Counted from the stretch's first letter, positions 14,201 to 24,246 are shown. The stretch: DNA of 64,000 nucleotides from Chamaelirium japonicum (GCA_947650365.1 OX393551.1:64755755-64819754); one strand, 5' to 3'. Notes: generated by a model not told the origin, from the letters alone. Numbers and translations are program-made.

Positions 14201-16971
14201 TTGGCCATTATTTATGGTTTTTACTCGATGAAAATTGAGATATGTGGTTCTTTATAGTTATCATGGTTTTAAACTTTAGTTTCGTGTCTGGTTTTGGTCC
14301 AAATCGAAATTGAAATTTCGACCGTAATGGTAAAAAAGGGTATTTTGCTGGATTTTTTTATTTTAAAATTTTAAATATTTATAGTTGTGCGTACATATCT
14401 ACATGAATTGTTTGAAGAAAACACACACCAAACGCATAGTAAGCTTGCGTGGACCATGTAACCAAGGTGGAATGCTAGTAAACTGAGAAAAAACTGATAA
14501 TCACTATATATTTATATAAATTTACATTGATTACATCACGAAGAAGACAAAATCACTCATTCTCTCGTCCTAGTAATCTCTTCTTCGCTTGTCCAATTGA
14601 ACTCATCATCATCAGCCCTTGACGTATCACTGTATCCTCCGGTTGACGGACAAGGTCAACTGCCATAACCTCTCTCAGCTTTCTATTACTGGGCTCGTCT
14701 CGAATCTAAGACCGCATGTCGATATTGATCCCTCTTCTCTTCTGTCTTGATATTTGGCGGGTACTCGATATCATCTAATTCTAAACAACCTTTGATGGAT
14801 GGAGTCCGAGTGTTTGTATGTCTGGACTCCTGGATTCGTCCCTCTTCTTTGGTTGCCTAGGGGTCCGAATCTGAACTCCTTCGTATTCCCCGGTCCTTAA
14901 CAGAGTATGCATGGATACTATGATATCAGTTGGAGCCTGCAAGTATAGTTACCAAGTTCGGGTTCGGTAATAAGTCGGCAAGGGTAAAACTAGGGAAAGT
15001 TCAGCGAAGATTGAAAAGTTTGGGAAAAAAACGGATAAAAGTCGAGGAAAAAACTTGTTCGTGTTTTAATCGGTGATGGTGAAATTTGAAAACAATGGCA
15101 AGTTTGGAGTCTTCAAAAGCCAAGGTTTTAGCCTACATTTAAACAATTAAAACATTTCTAACGTGACTTATATAAAGATGATAGGTCAATAATAACTAAG
15201 ACATTTGTTGTCGTATACTTTGATGATATTCTGATCAATAGTATGACACCCGTGGAGTATGTGGAGCACTTAAGAGAAGTTTTGAAGACGCCAAGAAAAG
15301 ATAAGTTGTACATCATTTGAAAAAGTATACCTTTCTGACAAACAACTTGACTTTCTTAGGCTACATTGTGTGCCTGGAAGGGATACGGGTCGACCCGAGA
15401 AGGTTGAATCCATCAAGTCTTGGGCCTGTTCCAGTGAATGTTAGTAATGTGCGACGGTTTCATGGTTTAGCATTCTATCGCTGATTTATCAAACAATTTA
15501 GTACCACCACTGCACCTCTCACCAACTGCATGAAGAAAAGTGGTTTTCTCTGGACACCTGAAGTGAGAGTTTTAACCTCATCAAACAATTGGCACTTTCA
15601 AATTTTGACAAGGTCTTCGAGGTTGACTTTGATGCCTCTCACATCGGGATAGGAGCTGCCCTTAGTCAAGGATAATTCGTTGCATTTTTCAGAGAGTTGA
15701 ATGACGCACGTATGAATTATTCAACATGCGATATCGAATTTTACGCAGTGTTCTAAAAAGTGGCCCAGGTGCTAGATGGTCCCCTACAGTCTCGCCTAGC
15801 GCCTAAGCGGTGCAGAAAAGCGGCCCTTGGGTGGGGCTAGGCGGCCGCCTAGCCGGGCCCATGCAGATCTAGGAGGGTTAGGCAGGCTAGGCATTCCTTT
15901 TTTTTAAGCTAGTCTATGTCTAATTCAATGCCTAGATCATCACTAAGAAGAAAAGGGAGAAGGAGCGAGGAGTCGATGTATTACTAGCGACTAAAGCTAG
16001 TAAGGTTTAAGGATGGATTGTTGATGGTGGTGATGATGAAGAAAATGATGAAGAGGTCGACACCGATTCGAGACTTACTTGATGAATGGTTGGAGAAGCA
16101 ATGGGAGCAGATAATTTTTCTAGTACCTAGGAAAAGTTCTAAAAACAGTGGTGTAGTTCTTCATCTCGTTAAGTTAGAGAACTTCATGAAGAAGATTTTG
16201 TATCGGATGAAGAGACAGACGAAGAGTGATGAGGAGGTAGAGTTTAAGTCTAATGAAGATAGAATCTTGGAAAGAGATGGAGAAGAAGAGTACTGGGAGT
16301 CTAGTACTGTAGCCTATAGAAAAAATGATGTATTTTGTGACTTTTTTGTTTTGAATTCTATTAGAATCTTGGATACTTTATCGTAATATCATGCTTCCAT
16401 TTGTTGTTGGTAATCTTGAATTTATGATGTGAATTTTACTACAATCATGCATATTATCGCATAATATCATGCTTGTTTTTATTCTTATTAGTCTTGAATT
16501 TATGGTTATGTAAATGATACTTGTTTTTTAAAATAATGGTTCTGATAATCTTGAATTTATAGTAATTCTAAAACATATATATTATATATAATATCAAAAT
16601 AATTAAAAATAGTCAAAACGACTAGGCACCGTCTAAGCACCTCCTAGGCGGCCCCCACCTCTCGACTAGCGCTTTTAGAACCTTGATTTTATGCGGTCGT
16701 TCAATCCCTCAAACACTAGAGCACTACTTGATCCAACAAGAATTTGTACTCAACACTGATCATGAGGCACTTCATTATTTGAAATCTCAGCGTAGCCTGA
16801 GTTAACGTTATGCTAAGTGGTCAAACTTCTTACAAAAGTACACGTTCAATCTTCAATATAAGGCTGGAGTCTTGAATAGAGCCAGTGTTCTGAAAGACTC
16901 AAGGCGCACATGAGGCGAAAGGTCTGCTAGAGCCTAGGTGCAACTCAAGGCGCGCGCCTGATTGAAGTAAG

Positions 16972-17017
<46 letters not shown>

Positions 17018-18257
17018 CATGCTTAAGTAGACTAAGAAAAATGAATCTGAACACATTAGATAAATTTGGTAGATCGTTGTTGCAACAACACAATTGTTGT
17101 AGCCTTGTAGATTTGAATTACGGCTCTAAATAATCTATTTAAAATATATTAAATAATTCAAATCTTTAAATATGTATAGTTCAAAGTCAATAACCAGTTA
17201 TAAGATATCAAATGTGACGTTATAGCAAACGAAAAATAAATATTTCATTCGTGTGCTTGTGCACAAGCTTCTAAATCAGTTTGAAAGGTGCATATCGAGA
17301 AAGAGATGGAAACTTGCTGAATCTTGTAATAGTTAAAGTAATATCAAAGTCAGCAAATCCAACCCGCATTTTCTCATATGGTACTATCTAAGAACTGAAA
17401 CAAATAATTTTAAATATAAATAATATCCAATCAATGTGCCAATATTCAACACTACTGCAATCATGAATCAAATCTGCTTCATAATCATATTGCCAAAAAT
17501 ATCAAGTGTAAGCACATAATTGTGCATGTATTCAACCAGGCGTGCCTTTTCTGTGCCTAGAGCTTTGAGCCTAGGCTCGCGCCTTTCTAACAGAGCCTCG
17601 TCTTGTGCTTTTTAAGGTGCAGGGGGTGAGCCTAGTTGAGCCTGAGTCTAGGCTCGGCGCGGTGCTGATTTTATGAGTCGATGAGGATTAATTTTGGTTA
17701 CTCTTCAACCAGTAGTTGTCTCATTTGATTCTCTTAAGGAATTGTACGTGACTGATCCGTACTTTAGTCCCATCTGGGAATCTTGTCAAGAAGCAGGTAC
17801 TGACCCCACGCCACCTTATGCCATCCAAGATGGATTTTTGTTTCGTGGGACCCGTCTTTGCATTCCCAGGTGTTTCCTTAAAGAAAACCTTATTCATAAT
17901 ATTCGTGAAGAGCACACTTCAGCAAGAAACCCCGAAGAGTCAATTATAGACATATTGATTTAAGACTTACATGGGTGGCCATTTGGCCAAACCAAAACAA
18001 TTAAGTCGGGGGAAAAACGTTATTTTTGGCCTCACCTGAGAAGAGACATTGTCAAGTTTGTTCAACAATGTCGAAGCTATCGAATGTTCAAGGGAAACAA
18101 ACAAAATACAGGTCTCTACATCCCGCTTGTCCATGGGAGGATATCACTATGGGCTTCATTGTGGGGCGTACCTTTATTTACTTATTTATTCTATTATCAT
18201 CTCCCCATTATATTCGGCTTTACTTTTATATATACTCCCAACACAATATTTGTTGGT

Positions 18258-18305
<48 letters not shown>

Positions 18306-20416
18306 GGGCATCATTTAAATGTTGATACGTGTGTTTTTTGTGAGAACTTATGAGATTGAAATATCATCATACCTCCTCTTTGCTTAATTTTGGCTGCTCT
18401 CTGCAGGTTCGTATTCTATACCGCCTTCGGTTTGCAGAATCCAATTACTGAAACAAGCGGGCTGCTGTACTCCGCTCTTTACACCGCTCTCCCGACGATT
18501 ATGGTAGGAATATATGACCAGGACGTGAGCAGGAGGACTCTCCTGAAGTTTCCCCAGCTCTACAGAATTGGGCCGAGGGGTGAGAGCTACAACTCAAGGT
18601 TGTTTGTGCTGATCATGATCGATTCCCTCTGGCAAAGCCTGGTTCTGTTCTACATCCCCTTCTTCTTCTATCGACACAGCGTCCTTGATGATTCCAGCTT
18701 TGGGGACATATGGATCCTCGGGGTGGTCGGACTGGTCAACCTTCACCTGGCCATGGATGTCATCCGGTGGAACTGGATCCTGCATGCGATCATATGGGGA
18801 TGTAGCATATTAACCGTGATTTGCATCATCGCCCTTGATTCCTCGCCTTTAGTGCCGGGTTACATGTAAGATCCCCTCTTTGCTAGCATTATCATTCGTT
18901 TTTTTTTCTTTTCAAAATTGCATTTAAAAGAAATCATTTTAATAGCCACCTGTTAAAAATAATTTCAAAAGTGCCATCTGACAGCCACATGGCGAGGTGG
19001 CTCCGAGAAACACCCTACAATGTCATCTGTTTGTTTTTTTTTTCTTTCCAGACATCCTGGATGACTCCGGTAATCCAATAACCAGTTTTCCAATTTTTAA
19101 TTAACCTTAAACTGTGATTAAGGTTAACCATTCAACTTTCCAAAAAAGGTGATGTTGGCATCCTGAATGCCGAGTTCAATAGAAACCAAATTAACTTGCA
19201 AAAAGAAACCAAATTTCTATTGAAATCGTCATTCAGAATACCAAGTTTTCATATTTCCTTTTTTTAAAAAAAATCCGGTTTCTTACACAAGGTGCCTTTG
19301 GTCATGTTAAAAAAGTAAACAGGTGAAACTTGGCATTATACTGAAATCGGCATTTAGAATGCCAAGTTCCCATTTGCTTTAATTTTGTGGCAATTTTTTT
19401 ACCAGGACTCGGCCATCGCCTTATACGTAAAACGAGATTATATTTAACCCGGTAATTGGAACACCGGGTTCACATTTTTGTTTTTGGGGTAAATTATACT
19501 TTACCACCTTGAAGTTTATCCCAAAATCACTAAACCCCCCTATAGTTAGATTTAATTTAGATAGAAATTTCCAAATGTGGAAATTTAGTAGTTGACATAA
19601 GGGGGCATTGTGCTCACAAAACTGTTGGGACCTATTTGGAACAATAAAAACTTCAGCAAGGTTAAGTGATTTTGGGGTAAACTTTAGAGGGGTAAAGTGT
19701 AATTTACCCTGTTTTTTAAAAATCGCCGCCCGCCGATTTACCCTTGCATGCAGTAATCGAGGTTTAGTGAAAACGGTAATAAGAATACTGACTTTATTAC
19801 CCACAGCCAATGTGGCGGGCGCCGCCTCAACACTTGGCTGTCAGATGGCAACTTTCGAAATTATTTTTGATGTGGCTATGAAAATATTTTTTTTAAAGAA
19901 AATGAGATGTTATTTAAAAAAATCCCCTCATTCTCTATGTTTTACCTCTAGTATTCATCCACCAAATCACCAACTGGTTTAAAGCCGGAAATGTTAGGAT
20001 GACCCATGGGAGGGTCAGACATCAGGTTGACATCCGGTCGTGAAACTCTCCTCGTTTTGTTTTTGTTGATCCCCACCTCCTAGGGTTTGTGTTCGATGGC
20101 CGAGTTCATCTCAATGAGATAGACTTGGTTCGTCGCAGCTGCATAGTTTACGGTGTTTCTGATGCTTTTTTCTTGTTATAATTCCAGGGCCATCAATCAT
20201 CTTGCGAGGAGTGGAACATTTTGGCTCTGCTTGCTCAGCATCTTTGTGCTGGCGCTTCTCCCCCGTTTCGCCATTAAGTCCTTCAACGCGTACTTGCGGC
20301 CTAACGATATACGGATAGCCAGAGAATACGAGAAGTTTTGGAAGCCAAATGGCCCCGCATCCGTCGAAGATTCGACGAACCATACTGCAGGTGGTCGGCA
20401 GGATAGCTCAGAGTAG
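3981..20416 (+). CDS. P4-type phospholipid flippase (ALA1-like), piece 1: exons 3-7 only
   Basis: This is the 3' half of a phospholipid-transporting ATPase. Exons are 3981-4674, 4769-4892, 5017-5236, 18407-18865 and 20188-20416, with stop TAG at 20414-20416. All inner borders are GT/AG. Exons 4-7 are exactly as long as those of the complete gene downstream (124, 220, 459, 229), and exon 3 is three codons shorter. No stops or frameshifts are present, and the protein is about 77% identical by eye to the downstream gene in exon 3, so it looks conserved rather than decayed. Exons 1-2 are absent from 1-3980. They are either left of the window or are the displaced pair at 36212-38243, which fits in phase. 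Intron 5 is 13.2 kb and filled with transposons. Without its 5' half it lacks membrane segments 1-4 and the phosphorylated Asp. Confidence 0.88.
5237..6043. other. Proximal part of intron 5 of flippase piece 1
   Basis: AT-rich, with no coding or repeat-end signature I can support. Confidence 0.4.
6044..6107. repeat. Exact 32-bp tandem duplication
   Basis: A 32-bp unit starting CGTTTAGGGGAGTG occurs twice without mismatch at 6044-6075 and 6076-6107, 17 bp left of the Copia element. It is not the Copia target duplication, which is GTGTT. Confidence 0.85.
6124..6272 (-). repeat. Copia 3' LTR
   Basis: Left-hand copy of the 149-bp LTR. A CCCCCCC run (polypurine tract on the minus strand) follows immediately at 6273. 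Confidence 0.85.
6661..7325. mobile_element. hAT-like non-autonomous element inside the Copia element
   Basis: A 665-bp insertion flanked by a perfect 8-bp target duplication AGTGGTAG (6653-6660, 7326-7333), the hAT signature. Termini are imperfect inverted repeats: CTATGCTATCAAAATCGG at the left against CTATGCAGTCAAAGTCGG at the right. Sub-terminal regions are dense in GACTAGTC and CGACTAG motifs. No transposase frame is seen. It interrupts the RNase H part of the Copia element, so it is younger than that insertion. Confidence 0.85.
11502..11650 (-). repeat. Copia 5' LTR
   Basis: Right-hand copy of the 149-bp LTR, with the primer-binding site on its left side (TGGTATCA on the minus strand). 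Confidence 0.85.
12083..12580 (+). mobile_element. RTE-type LINE C-terminal remnant, split by a MITE
   Basis: The plus strand encodes [12 protein letters not shown] followed by [14 protein letters not shown], close to the plant RTE-clade C-terminal pattern '[26 protein letters not shown]'. After the inserted MITE (12186-12483) the frame resumes with [16 protein letters not shown]. Only the far 3' end of the LINE is recognised, and the upstream limit is unclear. It lies sense in intron 5 of flippase piece 1. Confidence 0.6.
12186..12483. mobile_element. hAT-like MITE, CAAGGTTT family
   Basis: A 298-bp element with inverted ends CAAGGTTTGGAGTTTCGG / CAAGGTTTGTAGTTTCGG and an 8-bp target duplication GTATGGAC (12178-12185, 12484-12491). 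The interior is rich in GAAACCGGT-like motifs. No coding capacity. It is inserted in the RTE LINE remnant. Confidence 0.85.
12584..15180. other. Intron 5 interior, unassigned
   Basis: Mostly AT-rich decayed sequence. Stretches near 13240-13440 and 14270-14345 resemble the GGTTT/GGTCC-rich ends of MITEs. About 14580-14900 in minus orientation shows a short acidic reading ([14 protein letters not shown]) like some transposase C-termini, too weak to call. No host gene seen. Confidence 0.35.
15746..16685. mobile_element. hAT-like element inside the Gypsy relic
   Basis: A 940-bp insertion that splits the Gypsy FYA codons. It is flanked by an 8-bp target duplication with one mismatch (ATTTTACG 15738-15745 / ATTTTATG 16686-16693). 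Ends are inverted (CAGTGTTCTAAAAAG / CAAGGTTCTAAAAGCG). The subterminal zones carry CCTAGGCG-type motifs. The interior has a 122-codon frame at 16018-16386 rich in acidic and basic residues; it may be a transposase remnant but has no clear domain. Confidence 0.75.
16886..17672. mobile_element. Second insertion in the Gypsy relic, GGCGC-rich ends
   Basis: Gypsy coding similarity stops in LNRAS and resumes near 17672 with DFMSR. The intervening 0.8 kb has GC-rich edges full of CTCAAGGCGC and GAGCCTAG motifs, a (TA)n run at 16976-17017 and an AT-rich core. Terminal repeats and target duplication are not clear, so the class (MITE or hAT) is uncertain. Confidence 0.45.
16976..17017. repeat. (TA)n microsatellite
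   Basis: About 21 uninterrupted TA dinucleotides. Confidence 0.95.
18261..18302. repeat. (TA)n microsatellite
   Basis: About 21 TA dinucleotides, just right of the Gypsy relic and 105 bp left of flippase exon 6. Confidence 0.95.
18407..20416 (+). CDS. Flippase piece 1, exons 6-7 (C-terminal membrane domain)
   Basis: Exon 6 (18407-18865) and exon 7 (20188-20416) encode the C-terminal transmembrane block of a P4-ATPase. It includes the conserved cytosolic loop [16 protein letters not shown] and hydrophobic segments [51 protein letters not shown] and [18 protein letters not shown]. The tail is hydrophilic and ends at TAG. Exon lengths (459, 229) equal those of the complete gene. The codon at the exon 6/7 junction is Met, where the complete gene has Trp. 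An AATAAA motif at 20560-20565 could be the poly(A) signal. Confidence 0.88.
18935..19925. mobile_element. Non-autonomous DNA transposon with long inverted ends (intron 6)
   Basis: Inverted repeats of roughly 90-110 bp face each other (about 18935-19020 and 19815-19925). Each contains AATAATTTC, a GCCATCTGACAGCCA motif and a Mutator-like AT-rich tip. Between them are several degenerate copies of a CATTCAGAATGCCAAGTT motif, and a nested MITE at 19486-19709. No transposase. MULE-like by its long ends, but a target duplication is not resolved. Confidence 0.6.
19486..19709. mobile_element. MITE nested in the intron 6 transposon
   Basis: A 224-bp element with inverted ends GGTAAATTATACTTTACC / GGTAAATTACACTTTACC extending about 45 bp (both arms contain CCCAAAATCACT). 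It is flanked by TGTTTTT (19479-19485, 19710-19716). Confidence 0.75.
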
Positions 20417-20559
20417 ATCTATTGAGTCGGGTGTATTACTCCCTTCCTCTTTTTATTTTTTATTTTCCCCGGATATATCAGGCCATTACCTCGGCTGTCC
20501 GACATATTTTGGCTAGACTTTTTTTGGATAATACTGTAATCTCTTTCTTGTAATGTTCT

Positions 20560-20565
20560 AATAAA
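20560..20565 (+). terminator. Candidate poly(A) signal AATAAA of flippase piece 1
   Basis: AATAAA lies 144 bp after the stop codon in a T-rich 3' region, a usual distance for a plant 3' UTR. Confidence 0.45.
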
Positions 20566-20704
20566 CAATTTTTTTTTTCTTCTAATTATTCAAATACAAA
20601 GTAGCATTGGACTCTCTCATGGCTTGTTGGTATCATAGCAAGGGAAGAATTGTTAAGTGGTGGAAGTTTCTGATGCCATGAACTACAGGCTCCAGACTTT
20701 GTTT

Positions 20705-20845
20705 TGATGGAAGAGGCTGTTCGACTTCCGGTTTTACATCCTGACAACGGAACTCATGTACATCCTGACCGGGTGCAGGGGACGACTGTGATCAGGTGCC
20801 ATGTCAGGATGTGCGGATCCAGATGTAAAACCGGATGGCTGAAAA
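20705..20845. repeat. Small inverted repeat
   Basis: CCGGTTTTACATC at the left edge is mirrored by GATGTAAAACCGG at the right, enclosing about 110 bp with further CAGGATGT symmetry. Probably a very short MITE. Confidence 0.5.
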
Positions 20846-21061
20846 GCATTGCTCTATTTTGTTTGCGCGGATGACCAAGAATCAAGCAATTAGATTGATT
20901 GATCGTCGAAACTGAATTAGTTACTGTGTGTGTGTTCTCACTGGTGTGGGGGTGTTTGGGTGGTGTTGCTTCCTCCGGTCCGTGGCTGCTTCTGGGGCTC
21001 TGGTGGTGACCATCTAGTTGAATTTCTCGCTGTGCGGCGGAAGTGGGTGATGAACAAACTC

Positions 21062-21215
21062 CAAGGTAAAGGTTTTCCCGATTCCGTCGACGTGGTAGCG
21101 TGCAACTGGTGGCTGAAACCCACTAGCGACATTTAAATCATTTACACCATCAGTTGCACGCTGCCACATCAATCGGGCTGAGCGGAATCAAAAAAACCTT
21201 CGGACTGAGTAGCAT
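21062..21215. mobile_element. Foldback MITE, GTGCAACTGGTGG family, copy 1
   Basis: A near-complete palindrome: GGTAGCGTGCAACTGGTG on the left is mirrored by TGCACGCTGCCAC on the right around a GACATTTAAATC centre. The outer arms pair AAGGTTTTCCCGATTCCG with CGGAATCAAAAAAACCTT. Related copies are at 24477-24613 and 56390-56523. Confidence 0.7.
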
Positions 21216-21520
21216 TTCTAAATATCTTTATAGGAGGTTTTTAATATGATTTATGATGATTTGGGATTAGGAACCATTTATTAGGTAGTCAACTGATTTG
21301 GGTCAACAGATAGCTATGATATTTATATAAAATTGGACGGCTAAGAGGGTTTTTTTTTTGTCCTAATCAGCACAATACTGATATGCCATGTTATATAGAT
21401 ATATGAGGTTTTTACCGAAATGGCCACCAACTCTCAACTATTGTTGAGAATGGGCCAGGTTGCTTTTGGCTTTACCAAAATGACCATTGAAACTCTTTGG
21501 GACCAAACTACCCTTTTACT

Positions 21521-22060
21521 GACTGTGATTTTTCGGCGACGAAAACTAGACGAAATTTGTTATTTCGTCCGATTTTCGTCACACAGCCCAAAGCCAGCAT
21601 CGGGGAGAAATGACTGTGATTTTTTGGCGATGAAAACTAGACGAAACATGTTATTTCGTCGGATTTCGTCCGATTTTCGTCTCACAGCCCAAAGCCAGTC
21701 TCTGGCAGAAATAATTGTGATTTTTTGGCGACGAAAACTAGACGAAACATGTTATTTCGTCGGATTTCGTCCGATTTTCGTCTCACAGCCTAAAGCCAGT
21801 CTCTGGCAGAAATGAGTGTTATTTTTTGGCGACGAAAACAAGACGAAACATGTTATTTCGTCGGATTTCGTCCGATTTTCGTCTCACAGCCCAAAGCCAG
21901 TCTCTGGCAGAAATGACTGATTTTTTGGCGACGAAAACTAGACGAAACATGTTATTTCGTTGAATTTCGTCCGATTTTCGTCTCACAGCCCAAAGCCAGT
22001 CTCTGGCAGAAATGACTGTGATTTTTTGGCGACGAAAACTAGACGAAACATGTTATTTTG
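21521..22060 (+). repeat. Minisatellite of ~100 bp inside the MULE-like element
   Basis: Units start near 21521, 21612, 21712, 21814, 21915 and 22014. Each holds TTTTTTGGCGACGAAAAC, CGAAACATGTTATTTCGT and CACAGCCCAAAGCCAGT. Spacing is 91 then 99-102 bp. Confidence 0.9.
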
Positions 22061-22234
22061 CCGGAGCAAAGGACGAAGGAGGGGGGCGTCGCCGCTGCTC
22101 CCTCTGCGCGTCGTCGGAGCACAGGGAGGGGGGGTCGCCGCTGCTCCTCCCGTGCGTCACCGGAGCACGGGGAGGGGGGGGTCGAGATCGAGCTCGGGGG
22201 AGATCGGGCGCCGAAGTGCAGGGGGGGGTCGAAA

Positions 22235-22243
22235 GATCGGTCG

Positions 22244-22277
<34 letters not shown>
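22235..22277 (+). repeat. Poly(G) tract
   Basis: About 40 bases that are almost all G, within the GC-rich cargo. A strong G-quadruplex candidate and a place where length is easily mis-sequenced. Confidence 0.9.
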
Positions 22278-22278
<1 letters not shown>

Positions 22279-22518
22279 GTCGCCGCTGCTCCACCCGTTC
22301 GTCACCGGAGCTCGGGTTTGTCGGCGACGGCAGCGCGGGTAGCAGGGGTTGGGCGCCGGCTCGGTTGTGGACCGCCGGAGCTAGGGAAGGTTGGCTCGAG
22401 CTTGGGCTTGACTGCCACCGTGAGAGGAGGTGGAGGAGGATGGCGGGCTGGTGTCGGATGGTCGCCGGAGCTTGAGGAGGAGGGCTGCTGGAACGTGGGT
22501 TGCACCCCTCCTCTCTTC

Positions 22519-22519
<1 letters not shown>

Positions 22520-22565
<46 letters not shown>

Positions 22566-22670
22566 TCACTCTCTGTTTCTCTCTCACTCTTTGTTTCTCT
22601 CTCACTCTTTCTTTCACTCTCTCTTTCTCTCTGCTCACCCACTCTTTCACTCTCTCACTCTCTCTGTGAG
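22520..22670. repeat. (CT)n-rich low-complexity tract
   Basis: A pure CT run of about 42 bp, then degenerate CTTT/CACTCT repeats, still inside the MULE-like element. Confidence 0.85.
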
Positions 22671-22919
22671 AGGAGATGGAGGTGGTGAAGATGGTGATGA
22701 TGACTGCATGTCAACCCCGGGAGAAGAGGGACTAAAAAATTTTACAGTGGTAAGGGTCAATATGTCTTTTTACCTGTTTAGTGTCACCGTGCGACCTGTT
22801 TCCCACGTGCTGGTGGCCATTTTCGTTCAGATTTCTTGACGGGGTCCATTCTCAACAATAGTTGAGAGTTGGTGGCCATTTCGGTAAAAACCTCTAGATA
22901 TATGAGCCTTCCAACAAGT

Positions 22920-22967
22920 GGACGATGCAAAGTCAAAATAAAAGGACGATGCAAAGTCAAAATAAAA
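22920..22967. repeat. 24-bp tandem duplication
   Basis: Two adjacent identical copies of a 24-bp unit beginning GGACGATGCAAAG. Confidence 0.85.
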
Positions 22968-23199
22968 GGAGGATTGTCTTTTTTCTACAGATTTTAACAT
23001 TTAGCCAAGTGAAGTATTAATAACTTTATAGTCAATCAGATTGGCCAAGGAGATTATATCCTCTACCTACTTTTTTGAGGGACTTAGTGTTAGGTACCTA
23101 ACAACAGATCCGTTCGGTGAAAAGGCCAGACAAATTGAGGTTTGCACCAGGTCCCTCCCGAAAAGATGCGACAAAACTACCCTTAATCCTAAAATCAGA

Positions 23200-23410
23200 A
23201 GAATGACAATATGCAATTGTTATTCTTCAGTTACAATACTTTGTAGATTGTTACTCTTCGCTACAGTGATTTCAGTATGGCAATTACAGTGACTGCTACT
23301 ATGATTTTACTGTAGCACATAGTAGCAATCTCCAAAATGTTGTAGCTAAACAATGGATGTGTAGATACAGTGGCTGCTACTTTGCAAATTGTTATTGTGA
23401 TTTCACTGTA
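23200..23410. repeat. Cluster of GCTACAGTGA / TACTGTAGC motifs
   Basis: Repeated short inverted motifs (GCTACAGTGATTTCA, TTTTACTGTAGCA, CACTGTAG) recur over 200 bp. A similar cluster lies at 57985-58215, and hairpins of the same type form the cores of the large palindromes at 26036-27707 and 63015-63647. Confidence 0.5.
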
Positions 23411-23722
23411 GAAAAATAATATTAATGTCCCCCAATTCTTTTATTATGAAGATCTCCCGCTAGATATGTAATGAGAGCGGAACAATGGATGTGTATGTTT
23501 TCGGTAATAATCATATTGTCAACATAGAATAGTGTAACATTTTCTTATTTTTAAAGTTAATATTATATTTTTAGGATTTTGATGAAATCGTGCGTAAAAA
23601 AATTAACCTTTTGAAAATTCTCAAATCTGCACTTGGAACTTGCTTAAGAGTTGAAGTGATTTTCTAGATGATAAAGATAATTCATTGGACAAAAATATCC
23701 TGTGGGCGGCGATCATCTCCAA

Positions 23723-24246
23723 GAGGTTCCCTACTTGGCTCCCATTGCGAGAGTAGGGAGCATCCCGGTCCAATAAGCCCCTCAAATGAACTCCTTAGGA
23801 GCCTAGCTAAAGTAGTCGGTCACTAGTTGGTTCGCTACAAGTAGGGAGGGTGGTTTGTTTTCGTTGGGCCCTGCAGCACATGTGCCTGCCAGCTTGAGGT
23901 TCCCTACTCGGATCCTTTCCCAAGAGTAGGGAGCATCGTGGCCCAATAAGACTCTCCAATGAACTCCTTAGGAGCCTAGCTAAAGTAGTCAGTCACTAGT
24001 TGGCTTGCTAAATGTAGGGAGGGTGGTTTGTTTTTTTTGGGCCCCACAGCACATGCGCCTGCCAGCTTGAGGTTTCCTACTCGGCTCCTTTCGCAAGAGT
24101 AGGGAGCATAGCGGCCCAATACGCCCCTCCAATGAACTCCTTAGGAGCCTAGCTAAAGTAGTCGGTCACTAGTGGGCTCGCTACATGTAGCGAGGGTAGT
24201 TTGTGTACTACTCGTTGGGCCCCGCAGCAAATGCGTCTGCCAGCTT
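23723..24246 (+). repeat. Three-copy 173-bp tandem repeat
   Basis: Units start at 23723, 23896 and 24069 (period 173). Each contains AGTAGGGAGCAT, CTCCTTAGGAGCCTAGC and a TAGTCGGTCACTAGT-like block. Divergence is moderate, so the array is not recent. CTCCTTAGGAG is an internal palindrome in every unit. Confidence 0.9.

Larger units (their letters stand above)
15190..18170 (+). mobile_element. Ty3/Gypsy (chromovirus-like) relic, split by two insertions
   Basis: Plus-strand fragments read in polyprotein order. About 15200-15560 has the reverse transcriptase (YFDDIL-like). About 15600-15745 plus 16686-16880 is RNase H ([16 protein letters not shown], then [11 protein letters not shown] before the inserted element, and LQYKAG after it). 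About 17690-18165 is the integrase N-terminal zinc-binding region ending in [15 protein letters not shown]. It is old, with multiple breaks, and no LTRs are visible. Two elements interrupt it, at 15746-16685 and about 16886-17672. It is sense in intron 5 of flippase piece 1. Confidence 0.8.
21405..22894. mobile_element. MULE-like element with internal minisatellite and GC-rich cargo (Pack-MULE candidate)
   Basis: A 1490-bp element with about 50 bp of almost perfect terminal inverted repeat starting GAGGTTTTTACCGAAATG, and a 9-bp target duplication TAGATATAT (21396-21404, 22895-22903); nine bases is the Mutator-superfamily length. Inside, about 5.5 copies of a ~100-bp minisatellite (21521-22060) are followed by a very GC-rich block (22060-22500), a long G run, and CT repeats. 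No transposase is present. Long open frames through the GC-rich block arise from base composition and are not called as genes. The block could be host exon sequence captured by the element. Confidence 0.82.

Noticed and set aside
22012-22839. 275-codon open frame in a GC-rich block
   Set aside because: It runs through a minisatellite, a poly(G) run and CT repeats inside a transposon. Overlapping frames on both strands are equally open, which points to base composition.
23723-24246. Repeat array as a possible CRISPR
   Set aside because: Units are 173 bp, diverged, and have no unique spacers; the DNA is a plant nuclear genome.
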